Assembly: GCA_964035015.1 (NCBI GenBank)
Contig: OZ035999.1
Span: 124,001 to 188,000 of the forward strand
Length of the DNA stretch: 64,000 bases
Direction: 5' to 3'
Origin: Corallium rubrum
Lineage: Eukaryota > Cnidaria > Anthozoa > Scleralcyonacea > Coralliidae
Part shown: positions 23,008 through 34,456 of the stretch, piece by piece
Layout: every line of letters begins with the position of its first letter
How positions within the stretch are numbered: the stretch's first letter is position 1
Notes under the pieces: generated by a model
The model's database searches: none
Told to the model about the DNA's origin: nothing
The model's input: the letters and a program-made list of their open reading frames with translations, nothing else
Made by a program: the position numbers and the translations under genes

Positions 23008-24156
23008 GGCCAAATCTAAGGTAGTCTAATGCAGTCTAAAGCAGCCTAAGTCAGTCCAAGTCAGTCTAATTCAGTCTAAGTCAGTCTAAAGCAGTCTTAG
23101 TAAGTCTAAGTCAGTCTAAGTCAGTCTAAGTCAGTCTAAGTCAGTCTAAGTTGGTCTAAGTCGGTCTAAGGCAGTCTACGTCAGTCTAAGGCAGTCTAAG
23201 TCAGCCTAAGTCAGTCTAAGGCGGTCTAAGGCGGTCTAACGCAGTCTAAGTCCGTCTAAGTCGGTCTAAGGCAGTCTAAGGCAGCCTAAGTCAGCCTAAG
23301 TCAGCCTAAGTCAGTCTAAGTCAGTCTAAGGCGGTCTAAGGCGGTCTAAGGCGGTCTAAGGCAGTCTAAGGCAGTCTAAGGCAGTCTAAGGCAGTCTAAG
23401 TCGGTCTAAGTCGGTCTAAGTCAGTCTAAGGCAGTCTAAGGCGGTCTAAGGCAGTCTAAGGCGGTCTAGTCAGTCTAAGTCAGTCTAATGCGGTCTAAGT
23501 CGGTGTAAGTCGGTGTAAGTCAGTGTAAGTCAGTGTAAGTTGGTCTAAGTCGGTCTAAGGCAGTCTAAGGCAGTCTAAGGCAGTCTAAGTCGGTCTAAGT
23601 CGGTCTAAGTCGGTCTAAGTCAGTCTAAGTCTGTCTAAGTCAGTCTAAGGTGGTCTAAGTCGGTCTAAGTCGGTCTAAGGCAGTGTAAGTCAGTGTAAGT
23701 CAGTCTAAGTCAGTCTAAGTCAGTCTAAGTCGGTCTAAGTCAGTCTAAGTCAGTCTAAGTCAGTCTAAGTCAGTCTAAGTCAGTCTAAGTAAGTCTAAGT
23801 CAGTCTAAGTCAGTCTAAGGCGGTCTAAGTCGGTCTAAGTCGGTCTAAGGCAGTCTAAGGCAGTCTAAGTCGGTCTAAGTCAGTCTAAGTCAGTCTAAGT
23901 CAGTCTAAGTTAGTCTAAGTCAGTCTAAGGCAGTCTAAGGCGGTCTAAGTCAGTCTAAATCAGTCTAAGGCGGTCTAAATCAGTCTAAGGCAGTCTAAGG
24001 CAGTCTAAGTCGGTCTAAGTCAGTTTGTCAGTCTAAGGCGGTCTAAGTCGGTCTAAGTCCGTCTAAGTCAGTCTAAGGCGGTCTAATCAGTCTAAGGCGG
24101 TCTAAGTCAGTCTAAGGCAGTCTAAGTCAGTCTAAGGCGGTCTAAGGCGGTCTTAA

Positions 24157-24335
24157 GCTGGATTTCCATTCAGTGCATTTTGTCGCGCGATCGACTTTTC
24201 TCGATCGCTTTCTTTTGAAATGTGTGTACTCAACCAAAGCTAATGAAATGCGTTCCGCTTGACAACCCACAATTCAAAAGAAAGCGATCGCAAAAAGTCG
24301 ATCGCGCGATAAAATGCACTGAATGGAAATCCAGC
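24157..24335. mobile_element. 179-bp hairpin MITE in right array, copy 1
   Basis: Ends GCTGGATTTCCATTCAGTGC and perfect complement, flanked by TTAA on both sides. Arms include GATCGACTTTT and AAAGAAAGCGATCG-type sequence. Confidence 0.7.
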
Positions 24336-25228
24336 TTAAGTCAGTCTAAGGCAGTCTAAGGCAGTCTAAGTCGGTCTAAGTCAGTCTAAGTCAGTCTAAG
24401 GCGGTCTAAGGCGGTCTAAGGCAGTCTAAGGCTGTCTAAGTCAGTCTAAGTCGGTCTAAGGCGGTCTAAGGCAGTCTAAGGCGGTCTAAGTTGGTCTAAG
24501 TCAGTCTAAGTCAGTCTAAGGTGGTCTAAGGCAGTCTAAGTCAGTCTAAGGCAGTCTAAGGCAGTCTAAGGCGGTCTAAGTCAGTCTAAGGCAGTCTAAG
24601 GCGGTCTAAGTCAGTCTAAGGCAGTCTAAGGCAGTCTAAAGACTGTCTAAGGCAGTCTAAGGCGGTCTAAGTCAGTCCAAGGCAGTCTAAGGCAGTTTAA
24701 GGCAGTCTAAGGCGGTCTAAGGCAGTCTAAGGCAGTCTAAGGCGGTCTAAGTCAGTCTAAGTCGGTCTAAGGCAGTCTAAGGCGGTCTAAGTCAGTCTAA
24801 GTCAGTCTAAGTCGGTCTAAGGCGGTCTAAGGCAGTCTAAGTCAGTCTAAGCCGGTCTAAGTCAGTCTAAGTAAGTCTAAGTCAGTCTAAGTCAGTCTAA
24901 GGCGGTCTAAGTCGGTCTAAGTCGGTCTAAGGCAGTCTAAGGCAGTCTAAGTCGGTCTAAGTCAGTCTAAGTCAGTCTAAGTTAGTCTAAGTCAGTCTAA
25001 GGCAGTCTAAGGCGGTCTAAGTCAGTCTAAATCAGTCTAAGGCGGTCTAAATCAGTCTAAGGCAGTCTAAGGCAGTCTAAGTCGGTCTAAGTCAGTTTGT
25101 CAGTCTAAGGCGGTCTAAGTCGGTCTAAGTCAGTCTAAGTCAGTCTAAGGCGGTCTAATCAGTCTAAGGCGGTCTAAGTCAGTCTAAGGCAGTCTAAGTC
25201 AGTCTAAGGCGGTCTAAGGCGGTCTTAA

Positions 25229-25407
25229 GCTGGATTTCCATTCAGTGCATTTTGTCGCGCGATCGACTTTTCTCGATCGCTTTCTTTTGAAATGTGTGTA
25301 TTCAACCAAAGCTAATGAAATGCGTTCCGCTTGACAACCCACAATTCAAAAGAAAGCGATCGCAAAAAGTCGATCGCGCGATAAAATGCACTGAATGGAA
25401 ATCCAGC
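25229..25407. mobile_element. 179-bp hairpin MITE in right array, copy 2
   Basis: Almost identical to 24157-24335 and exactly 1072 bp away, as part of the block duplicated within the array. Not an independent insertion. Confidence 0.7.
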
Positions 25408-26979
25408 TTAAGTCAGTCTAAGGCAGTCTAAGGCAGTCTAAGTCGGTCTAAGTCAGTCTAAGTCAGTCTAAGGCGGTCTAAGGCAGTCTAAGGCTGTCTA
25501 AGTCAGTCTAAGTCGGTCTAAGGCGGTCTAAGGCAGTCTAAGGCGGTCTAAGGCGGTCTAAGTTGGTCTAAGTCAGTCTAAGTCAGTCTAAGGTGGTCTA
25601 AGTCAGTCTAAGGCAGTCTAAGGCAGTCTAAAGACTGTCTAAAGCAGTCTAAGGCGGTCTAAGTCAGTCTAAGGCAGTCTAAGGCAGTCTAAGGCGGTCT
25701 AAGTCAGTCTAAGTCAGTCTAAGGCGGTCTAAGTCGGTCTAAGTCTAAGGCAGTCTAAGTCAGTCTAAGTCGGTCTAAGTCGGTCTAAGTCAGTCTAAGG
25801 CAGTCTAAGGCGCTCTAAGGCAGTCTAAGGCAGTCTAAGGTGGTCTAAGTCGGTCTAAGGCAGTCTAAGGCAGTCTAAGTCAGTCTAAGCCGGTCTAAGG
25901 CGGTCTAAGTCAGTCTAAGTAAGTCTAAGTCAGTCTAAGTCAGTCTAAGTCGGTCTAAGGCGGTCTAAGTCAGTTTAAGTCAGTCTAAGGCAGTTTAAGG
26001 CAGTCTAAGGTGGTCTAAGGAGGACTAAGGCAGTCTAAGTCAGTCTAAGGCGGTCTAAGGCAGTCTAAGGCAGTCTAAGTCAGTCTAAGTCAGTCTAAGT
26101 CGGTCTAAGTCGGTCTAAGGCGGTCTAAGTCAGTCTAAGGCAGTCTAAGGCAGTCTAAGGTGGTCTAAGTCGGTCTAAGGCAGTCTAAGGCAGTCTAAGT
26201 CAGTCTAAGCCGGTCTAAGTCGGTCTAAGGCAGTCTAAGGCAGTCTAAGTCAGTCTAAGCCGGTCTAAGTCAGTCTAAGTAAGTCTAAGTCAGTCTAAGG
26301 CAGTCTAAGTCGGTCTAAGTCGGTCTAAGGCAGTCTAAGGCGGTCTAAGTCGGTCTAAGTCAGTCTAAGTCAGTCTAAGGCAGTCTAAGGTGGTCTAAGG
26401 CAGTCTAAGGCAGTCTAAGGCGGTCTAAGGCGGTCTAAGGCGGTCTAAGTCGGTCTAAGTCAGTCTAAGTCAGTCTAAGTCAGTCTAAGGCGGTCTAAGT
26501 CGGTCTAAGCCAGTCTAAGGCAGTCTAAGTCGGTCTAAGTCGGTCTAAGTCAGTTTAAGTCAGTCTAAGGCAGTCTAAGGCAGTCTAAGGCTGTCTAAGG
26601 AGGACTAAGGCAGTCTAAGGCAGTCCAAGTCGGTCTAAGTCCGTCTAAGCCGGTCTAAGTCAGTCTAAGTCAGTCTAAGTCAGTCTAAGGCAGTCTAAGG
26701 CAGTCTAAGTCGGTCTAAGGCAGTCTAAGGCAGTCTAAGTCAGTCTAAGGCGGTCTAAGTCGGTCTAAGGCCGTCTAAGTCGGTCTAAGGCGGTCTAAGG
26801 CAGTTTAAGTCAGTCTAAGGCAGTCTAAGGCAGTCTAAGGCTGTCTAAGGAGGACTAAGGCAGTCTAAGGCAGTCTAAGGAGGACTAAGGTGGTCTAAGG
26901 AGGACTAAGGCGAGTTAAGTATGCTTCTCTTCCCAAAAAGCTCCTCTATTTCGGTTGCTCATATATCGAGAAAGGGCCC

Positions 26980-27248
26980 GAAACTGGAAATCGTTTGACT
27001 CAGTTTAGGTCTTGGAAAGTTTCGCAATATCAATTCTCAGTAAATGGTAATACGATTCCTTATTTCACGGTAAACTATGTAATATCCTGCTGTGATTGGT
27101 TTTCTTTTCCAATCCGATTTCGCAAGAGGTTTTATTTACATGTGCCATTACACTTAAAAATGCATTCAACGATGTGATTTATTCCTGCATTTCATTGTGT
27201 TAAACACCGCAATATAACCTGTCTGGCAGTCTCACAATACCTGGGGGT
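26980..27248. promoter_or_regulatory. Displaced upstream region of gene B
   Basis: Sequence matching upstream DNA of genes A and C (CTCAGTAAATGGTAATACGA, then GTAAACTAT, then CCTGCTGTGATTGGTTTTC). It contains the inverted CCAAT word conserved in all copies. It now lies 6.6 kb from the gene B start. The TATA-rich part seen in A and C is missing. Promoter role inferred. Confidence 0.35.
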
Positions 27249-27391
27249 ATTGAACGAACGAACGAACGAACGAACGAACGAACGAACGAACGAACGAACG
27301 AACGAACGAACGAACGAACGAACGAACGGACGGACGGACGGACGGACGGACGGACGGACGGACGACCGAACGAATGAATGAATGAATGAAT
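27249..27391 (+). repeat. Compound tetranucleotide microsatellite (GAAC, GGAC, GAAT)
   Basis: About 20 GAAC repeats, then about 10 GGAC, then a few GAAT. Each block differs from the GAAC block by one base. Confidence 0.9.
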
Positions 27392-30300
27392 TAAATCGTA
27401 TTACATCATGGTGAAATATGAAAATTATTTTACTGTTATTGTTATCATTATATTATCATCATCATCACCACCATCATCAATCATCACCACCAACACCACC
27501 CACCACTACTATTACCACCTCTACCAACCATATAACCACCATACCACCATTACCACCACTATTACCATTATCGTCATTTATTGACAGACTTTATTGGTAT
27601 ACTAAATCTTGTAATGTTATTAAATCAAAAACTCTATTTAATATACAATTAAGAACTACCCAAAGTTAAAATGTAATTATGTACAAGAGCAACAATGCTT
27701 GTACAGTTCATGATTTAATAGTGATACAAGTATAATTCTTGTTTTTACAATTATTTTTACAGCAAATTACAAAAAAAAAATGCTAGATCACTAAGGAATT
27801 TTGTCCATAATCATGCTAGTAAATATTTTTAAAGTTACTATATAGCTAATCATATTAAAAATAACCATTCTGTATTTCTGAACTAATACATTTTCTAATC
27901 TTGTCTTTACACTGCTAAATAACTAAGTATATTTAAGTAGTAACAGTTGATATTTTACTAAACATATAAAACACAATCTACCTAAAGAAACATAAACGCG
28001 TGTTTAAAAATAAGCCGTTAAAATATTGTTTTTCAACTTCGTAAAAAGATGCGAGAAATGCCTCTTAACAGACTTAAAATCAAATAATTTTCAAAAAGGC
28101 TTCTGGAGGAATCGCGTTTTCCGTTCGCGATATTTTTCAATTGATGCTCTCATTTTGAAATTTCTAGATCCGCTCCTAAGAGCTTTAAGTTTGTAATGTT
28201 TTCTGTGTGCTGTTGCACTTGTTTTAAATTTTTGTTAAAATTTCTTTTTTCTTGTTTTTTCTTTACTCTGTAAGAGTTAGAACTGGGTTATATAGAGTTA
28301 GGGTTATAAGACAACGTTTTACGGTTGGTTGGGATAGGATTTTGTTCATCGAGATGACCTAGGTTCTTTATAAGTGTAAACAACTGAGTGCTGTGTACGT
28401 AGTGTTTTGGATAATAACAAAGTGAAATGGTGGCAAACTGCTGAGATTTCAGAAACGAAATACTGACGTTTCAAGCGCAGCCCTGCATCAGAGTTTACTT
28501 AAGAAAACTGATAAAGGGTTCCGCTCCAACTGACATCAGTTATTCGTTACTGTCATAAAAGACTCTGCTCGAAACATCAGTATTTCGTTTTTAAAATCTC
28601 GTCAGCTTGCCATCTTTTCGTTTTATTAAGTCTGTTTTCCAGTCATGGCAGAAACTGGCTTGCAGCTCACAGCGAGTACTTACATCTAATTAAAAAGAAC
28701 TCAGAGTGAAAAAACAAGCACTGTGAGTTAGTTTGAATTAGATGTAAGTACTCACAGTGAGCTGCAAGTCAGTTTCTGCCATGACTGGAAAAGAGGCTTT
28801 ATATAGGTTCTGCTTAAGGCCATGCCACACGAGGCAATTTTCCTTGCAACTTGCAACGCAATGGCGTTGTATTGCAAGTTGCAAGAATGATTTCCTCGTG
28901 TGACACCCCATGTTTGCAACTAGTCTCGCAACGAAAAATTGCGTTGTGAGTCGCAGAGAAAGTAGAAGCAGCTTTTACTTTTCGCAACGCTACGAGACAA
29001 GTTACAGCGTGTCACACCCCCACTGCAACTTGCAATATTTTTTTCCGACAAAAATTGCGTTGCAAGTTGCAAGGAAAATTGCCTCATGTGACATGGCCTT
29101 TAGTCTGCTTCGCAGAGATCTCTTCGGCTCCAACATAAGGAATAGCAAGTTTATAATATAGAGGGCCTTATAGCCAATGTAGAAAACTAGAAATCGAAAA
29201 TGTTTAAAAGGTTGGTGTACTGCTGAATTGAAATCCTCATTAAGGAAGACTAACGTTTTTAGCGTAGGTCCTTCGTCAAAGAGAAATTTGTACTGAAACA
29301 GAAATACAACAATTATACAATGTTTAAATTTCACTACACTACTCTCCTACTATCTCTCTCTGATGAAGGATCTTCGCTCAAAATGGCTAGACCTGCTTCG
29401 TGAGTATTTCAGCTGTACACCAACTCTTTATAGTCAAACTGGATGTCCTCTTGCTTGCGACTTTGCAATATTGATACGGAACATTGCAATTTTGATTGAT
29501 GGATTCAATCAGCAACCTGCAAACGCTTTATCACGATTCCTCGACGGGTTTCCCTAAAAAATCGTTTTAAATGGCAAACTTTTGGGTAATGCGAAATTCT
29601 ACATAAAGTTAGAGCCATTACCTTCAAGTATAACATCACATTTATGTGTTGTCGAATCGTGATCAAGCGTTTGCAAGTTTCTGATTGAATCCATTAATCA
29701 AAATTGCAATGTTGCCTATCAATATTGCAAAGTCGTACGTAAGAGAACATCTGGTTTGACTATAAAAGGATTGCCCCGTCTGTTTGAACAAGTAGACATA
29801 AAAATGTCGCCAATGTCGTCTATCTTGAAAATGCGTTGTATTTTATCCTAGGTGCCGCCATCTTGAATGATGACGTCAAATGGTTGCAAGCGAAGAGCAG
29901 CATGACTACTAGACCTGGTTGTTGGAAAAGATTATATTTCGATGGCTTCAGATTGATTTTTTGTCACAATATGAAGCATAATGACCTTTTCATTTAAAAC
30001 TGATCTAAGGTTATAGTTATAGGATTAGAGGGTTAGGATTAGTATTTTCGCAATGACACTGCGAGGTCAGCGAATTAATTTCTTCCCTGGTTGTTTTCCT
30101 GTTTTCTTCAAACCCTTTCTCGTCGGTGGATTTTTCCAGAGATGAGTAAAATCGTCTGACGTTAGCCCAGAGTAAAATACATAAGACTTGATAGTCTAAT
30201 GCTGCTTAGAAATGGTCAAGAGAAAGGCGTGGAAAATAACTTTGTTTCCTCTAAATCGCCTCCAGTGTAGATTTGTGCTTCATTTTAGTTCCTTGCATAG

Positions 30301-30886
30301 CTCTAGTGTCAGTGCTGATAATTTAAAAGTTGTTTTTTTTACATTTGCAGCGTGTGTGTATCTGGCATCTGGACAAAAATTACATTTATTGTAATATAGA
30401 AACTTAATCCAAATTAGAATTTCTGAATTTACTAGAACAAATATTTCTTCGCTCCTGAGAACTGTGGACTAATACTTTCAAGAGTAACACAAGGGCTGTG
30501 CAAGGAACTAGAAAATAAAGCACAAATCTACGCTGCAAAATGTTTTAGAAGTTCTTCCAGACTTCTAGTTTTAGATAAAGTTAAACAAAAATATTAAAAC
30601 AATCAGATCTAGCAGTCATTGACAGTCATGCTACTATTCAGTTTGAAGTTATTTGACGTCATTATTCAAGATGGCGCTTCTCGTGGTAAGATTAGCTTTT
30701 ATACTCGTAAATGTGCATAATCATTTGGAAAAGTAAATTCTTTTTAAATTTCTTACAAGGCATGTTTAAAATAGATGATGCTGACATCATTTTGATGCCT
30801 TTGTTCAAATAGTCGGAGATCCTTTTTGACATTTTCGATTTGTATTTCGACTGTGAGCATGTGCAATGTGTTGTCAGCGGTATTAC
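27392..30886. other. Unit 3 intergenic block and left end of unit 4
   Basis: Repeats the layout of 6860-10188: CAT/CCA microsatellite 27455-27575, hairpin 28630-28794, MITE 28817-29099, hammerhead-like core near 29362, foldback repeat 29425-29768, exon-like fragments (29780-29885 minus, 30645-30810 plus). No gene seen. Confidence 0.65.
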
Positions 30887-32154
30887 TCAGTAAAATACTT
30901 CTATTTCAGTTGGAGTAAACTTGCGACTTCCAGCCAGAAGAGATTTCGTTTGTGGAGTGCAAGGTTGGTATCCTGGGGGTGGTTGATATGAGTAGCCAAG
31001 GTTGGAGTATGATAGTTGATTGTGATTGGAGTTATGACTGATGCAGAAATCATGACCGATGAAAGATCCACCAAAGCGTGGTCCGTAGTTAGGATCGCTG
31101 TAGATTGCACGTTGCTTGTCGTGAATATCACATTTGAATGCGGGTATGTTGTCTTTATTCTTTAACGAAAACAGAAACGAGGAGTTGGACTGTTTATAAC
31201 CTTGACCTGAAATAAAATGTAAAACATATTCACTCCATGTGTTTATCATATTTTGCTTTACTTTGTCATTGACTTTAAAAAACATTTTTAAACCAAAACA
31301 AAGAAAATTTTTAAAACAGTTCTGTCATTGAATTCTGTTGTACAGTTTTAGCAGAACATTATAATTTTCTACATGTTTGATATAAAATACAGAAACATAG
31401 AAAGAAAATTCAACATCTAAAAACTAAAGTAAGGTTTCATTTTTTAAAGTGTATACTGTATTTACTACTAAATATACTGTAATTACAACTAAATATACTA
31501 CATGTATTATAATTATTTCTTTTTAATTCTACTCTAAATTATTTTATTATTAAATTTAATATTTTTTCTAAATTATCATGTGTGGTGTTGATTCAAACTT
31601 GAATACTGAACTATCAGAAAGTCACTGCATTTTTCATTTTTACAAAAAAAATCAGTAATTCTCAATATTTAAAGTAATCATGGCATCTGATTAATCTGAC
31701 ATATATTTTGGCCTATAATAGAAAAGACTTTTTATGACTTTTTGAATCTTGTGCTGCAACCTATGCTGTTAACTCATTGCTGCCTAGGATGTCTGAGGGT
31801 TCTTCTTTTGGCTAGTAAAATTGTCTGGTGTTAGACAGAGTGAAACAATAAAGGTGCCATTTTTGACCAGCTCAGGCAGGAATGCTGTATTTCATGATGT
31901 ATGTATTTTATCTGCCAACAGACAAAATATTTTTAATTTTTGAAAATGTAGAGTACATGACATCAAACACTTCCACAAAGATAAGCTCTCACTCCAGGAT
32001 CAAGGTGGTCTGGGTTACTTAAGCTGGCAGTCTTGGGCTTGAGAGCAGCTGTGCCGACTATTGTATTTCCTGGGAAAATGATGATAAAGACTTTTTACAA
32101 TTATGTATGTGTTTTATAGCAGGCTTGGACTGACCTATGTGCCATTGTGCCAAT

Positions 32155-32611
32155 AATAATAAATAATAATATAATAAAAATCTTTATTTAATCACAGGAG
32201 TACAAACTCAGCTGAGCTGCTTTTCAAGTAGCCATGAAATAAGCTGTAAAACTAATCTATTTACATCAATTATAATATACATTTATTAATTGTTTACATA
32301 TGTATATGAAGTTATGTAAGATAATAAGGGAAAAAAGTACTATAAGAACAAAATATTAATATTGGAAATCAATCTGGTATGCACTCAGAAGCATTTGTTA
32401 ACAGCAGCTTTAAAATATAGCAAAGAGGGAGAATCTTTACTGAACTGGGCAATTGATTCCACAATTTCACTCCACTGTAGCTGAAGCTCTTTTTTAGATA
32501 TTCACTATTTGGATGTGGCATGAAATAGTTATTTTGAGTGACACTCCTTAAACCGTATGTAGTAGTTTGGGAACTGTTTGTAAACATGTCTGTCAAGTGG
32601 CAATGACACAT
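32155..32611 (-). mobile_element. Non-LTR retrotransposon 3' end (unit 4 copy)
   Basis: Orthologue of the fragment at 3711-4200 in intron 2 of gene C; encodes YGLRSVTQNNYFMPHPNSEY and LKKSFSYSGVKLWNQLP. A one-base change shifts the last codons relative to unit 1. Confidence 0.55.
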
Positions 32612-34456
32612 GCACCCACCTTTAGAATACCTCTACTGTGTCCCGTGAACTAATTATAATTGCTAAAATAGGTATTAAATAATATGCCTGTCCATTACAT
32701 GTTGTTAATACTGAATAATATTCTGCTTTCTTAAATTCATGTTGTGTGTCGTCGCAAGGGGTAGACAGGAAAGTTGCTGTTCCATAAGATATGTTTTCTT
32801 CCAGCAAATGGTAAGCCTGTTGGCCTGCACTTTCGTGTTGATTTTATATAAAGTTTCTGTGAGTTAATCATACATGGGAGAACAATAATGGCAACAACAA
32901 TCACCAATTTTGAAATCTTTCTATTAACAGAGGCTTGTGGGCAAATTTGTCTGTAATGCACCAAGTAGGTGAATGTCATTTTTATTAATTTATTTCTTTA
33001 ACTGCACCCCTCTCCCTAATGGCACTGTCCCTAATACAAAGCCAGTCTGACTCTGTTTTATAGTATGGTGTTGAAACATTTTTGAACAATTTTGAATTTA
33101 ACAACATACCTGCCCAGTTCTGGTCTGTATATCCACCAGAAATATAACCCCCAACTTTCACAAGTGTCACTGTAGGACCCTTATTGTCACAACATCTCTG
33201 AAAATCTTTTGCACCCCATCCATCTCTGGTAGCTCGATAACAAAGACGCCATTGAAACTGATCACCTAACCATTCTTCCATTTGTTTCCCATATTCCAAA
33301 TGACCATTCAAAATAATTGAGGTATTACATAATTCACAAGGAACTGCTGCAGGATGACATGCTAGATAAGAAAGAAAATTACATGTGATCAACCCATTCC
33401 TGCCTGAGGCTGAGCTGGCCAATTACAGTAGTAAAGGGCGGTGTCCTCTTTATTAGCGTCAAAAATGTTGCATCAAAAACGTCGCGTTAAAAAGCGTCGC
33501 GTAAAAAATGTCACTTGCTATGGACTCCGCGCTAGCCTGCGTGCAGACTTCCCCCGCTTCCGTTCCCCGACGCAGGCTAACTCCGCGCAAGCGATGAATG
33601 AAGGAACTCGCAGACACAATTCTGAGGCGAAGCGTTAATAATTAGCCCGCTTGGACACACCTCAAGTAAGAGTTAGGCTTGGTTCGCTGCGCAGCTTAAC
33701 TCGTCAGGGTATCGCAAGAGACCTAGAGGCTAGAGAAAATACCTCAGACCTTGTGAAGGTTTTATCTGGAGTTGAATCAACTACAACATGTACCATTCAC
33801 CTTTAGTTAATTTTTATTTCTTTTTAGTTTTTTAATCTTACCAACTTTTCCCAGAACCAGTTTATCCAAGAACGTCGTAACATCATTGTCGTTGATTGGG
33901 GTGCTTTGATATTCAATGTTGCCATCGTGAACAGGTTTCATACTCCGTGGTCGCTCTTGTGTCATTCTCTCTATATTCTCGTCAATCATATTTTGCGACG
34001 AAAGGATTTCTTCATCGTTGCCTTTCTCAAGAAGGTTCTTGGCTAGATTGAAAGAACCTTTTACTTTATCCACGTGACGTTTCACTTCGGTTTCTTGTTC
34101 CACAAGTGGTTCGTGGGTTTCTTTGTATTTCTTCTCCACTTCATTCATCATCAGTTTGGCTTTCTCTTCCAGCTTTTGGGTTAAGATTTTTAAAACTTCT
34201 TGTTTCTGCTGAGTGATGTCTTTCTTTGCTTTCTTTGCATTGTCTTCCAGAGACTGTTTGGCATTTGATATCAACTCTAATGTGTCGTTGCCTTCCTTCA
34301 GAATTTTTTCCAAGATTGTACAACGCGATGCTAATACTTCTCTTTGCTTCTCAGCTACGTCTACTAGTGGCAAACATAAATGATCTGGACGTACATGTTG
34401 AACCTCCATGCAATATCTGCAGACGAGTTCTTTACATGTTTCGCAATAGAACTTAA

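Larger units (their letters stand above)
23008..26930. repeat. Right 10-bp satellite array (GTCTAAGGCA-type)
   Basis: About 350 copies of GTCTAAG(T/G)C(A/G), opposite in orientation to the left array and over three times longer. A block of about 1.07 kb (from about 23780) is repeated in register (from about 24852), including its embedded 179-bp MITE and rare variants such as GTCAGTTTGTCAGTC. This indicates unequal exchange within the array. Confidence 0.9.
20417..26979. mobile_element. 6.6-kb foldback element built from a 10-bp satellite
   Basis: Terminal inverted repeats start GGGCCCTTTCTCGATATATG at 20417 and are mirrored at 26979. They run about 60 bp (GAGCAACCGAAATAG, CTTTTTGGGAAGAGAAGCAT) straight into inverted arrays of a 10-bp repeat, with a 1.1-kb unique spacer between. 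GAAACT is repeated directly outside both ends (20411-20416, 26980-26985), a likely 6-bp target duplication. No open frame over 60 codons lies in the element, because TAA, TAG and TGA occur in the repeat and its complement. The structure resembles Drosophila FB elements by analogy only. It sits between gene B's ATG and its conserved upstream region. Confidence 0.8.
15229..30497. repeat. Tandem segmental unit 3 (carries gene B)
   Basis: Third copy. It is lengthened by a 6563-bp foldback element (20417-26979), a 465-bp element (18626-19090) and smaller hairpin insertions (16387-16542, about 16938-17003) that the other copies lack. Downstream of the foldback element the segment resumes, and 27540-30497 matches the intergenic block of units 1 and 2. 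Confidence 0.85.

Noticed and set aside
20789..26930. CRISPR-like array of short repeats
   Set aside because: The units are contiguous 10-bp repeats without spacers, arranged in two inverted blocks, in animal DNA. This is a satellite within a foldback element.
20789..26930. Telomere-like repeat (CTTAG/CTAAG words)
   Set aside because: The unit is 10 bp with variable positions and no TTAGGG-type sequence, and the array has transposon-like boundaries on both sides.
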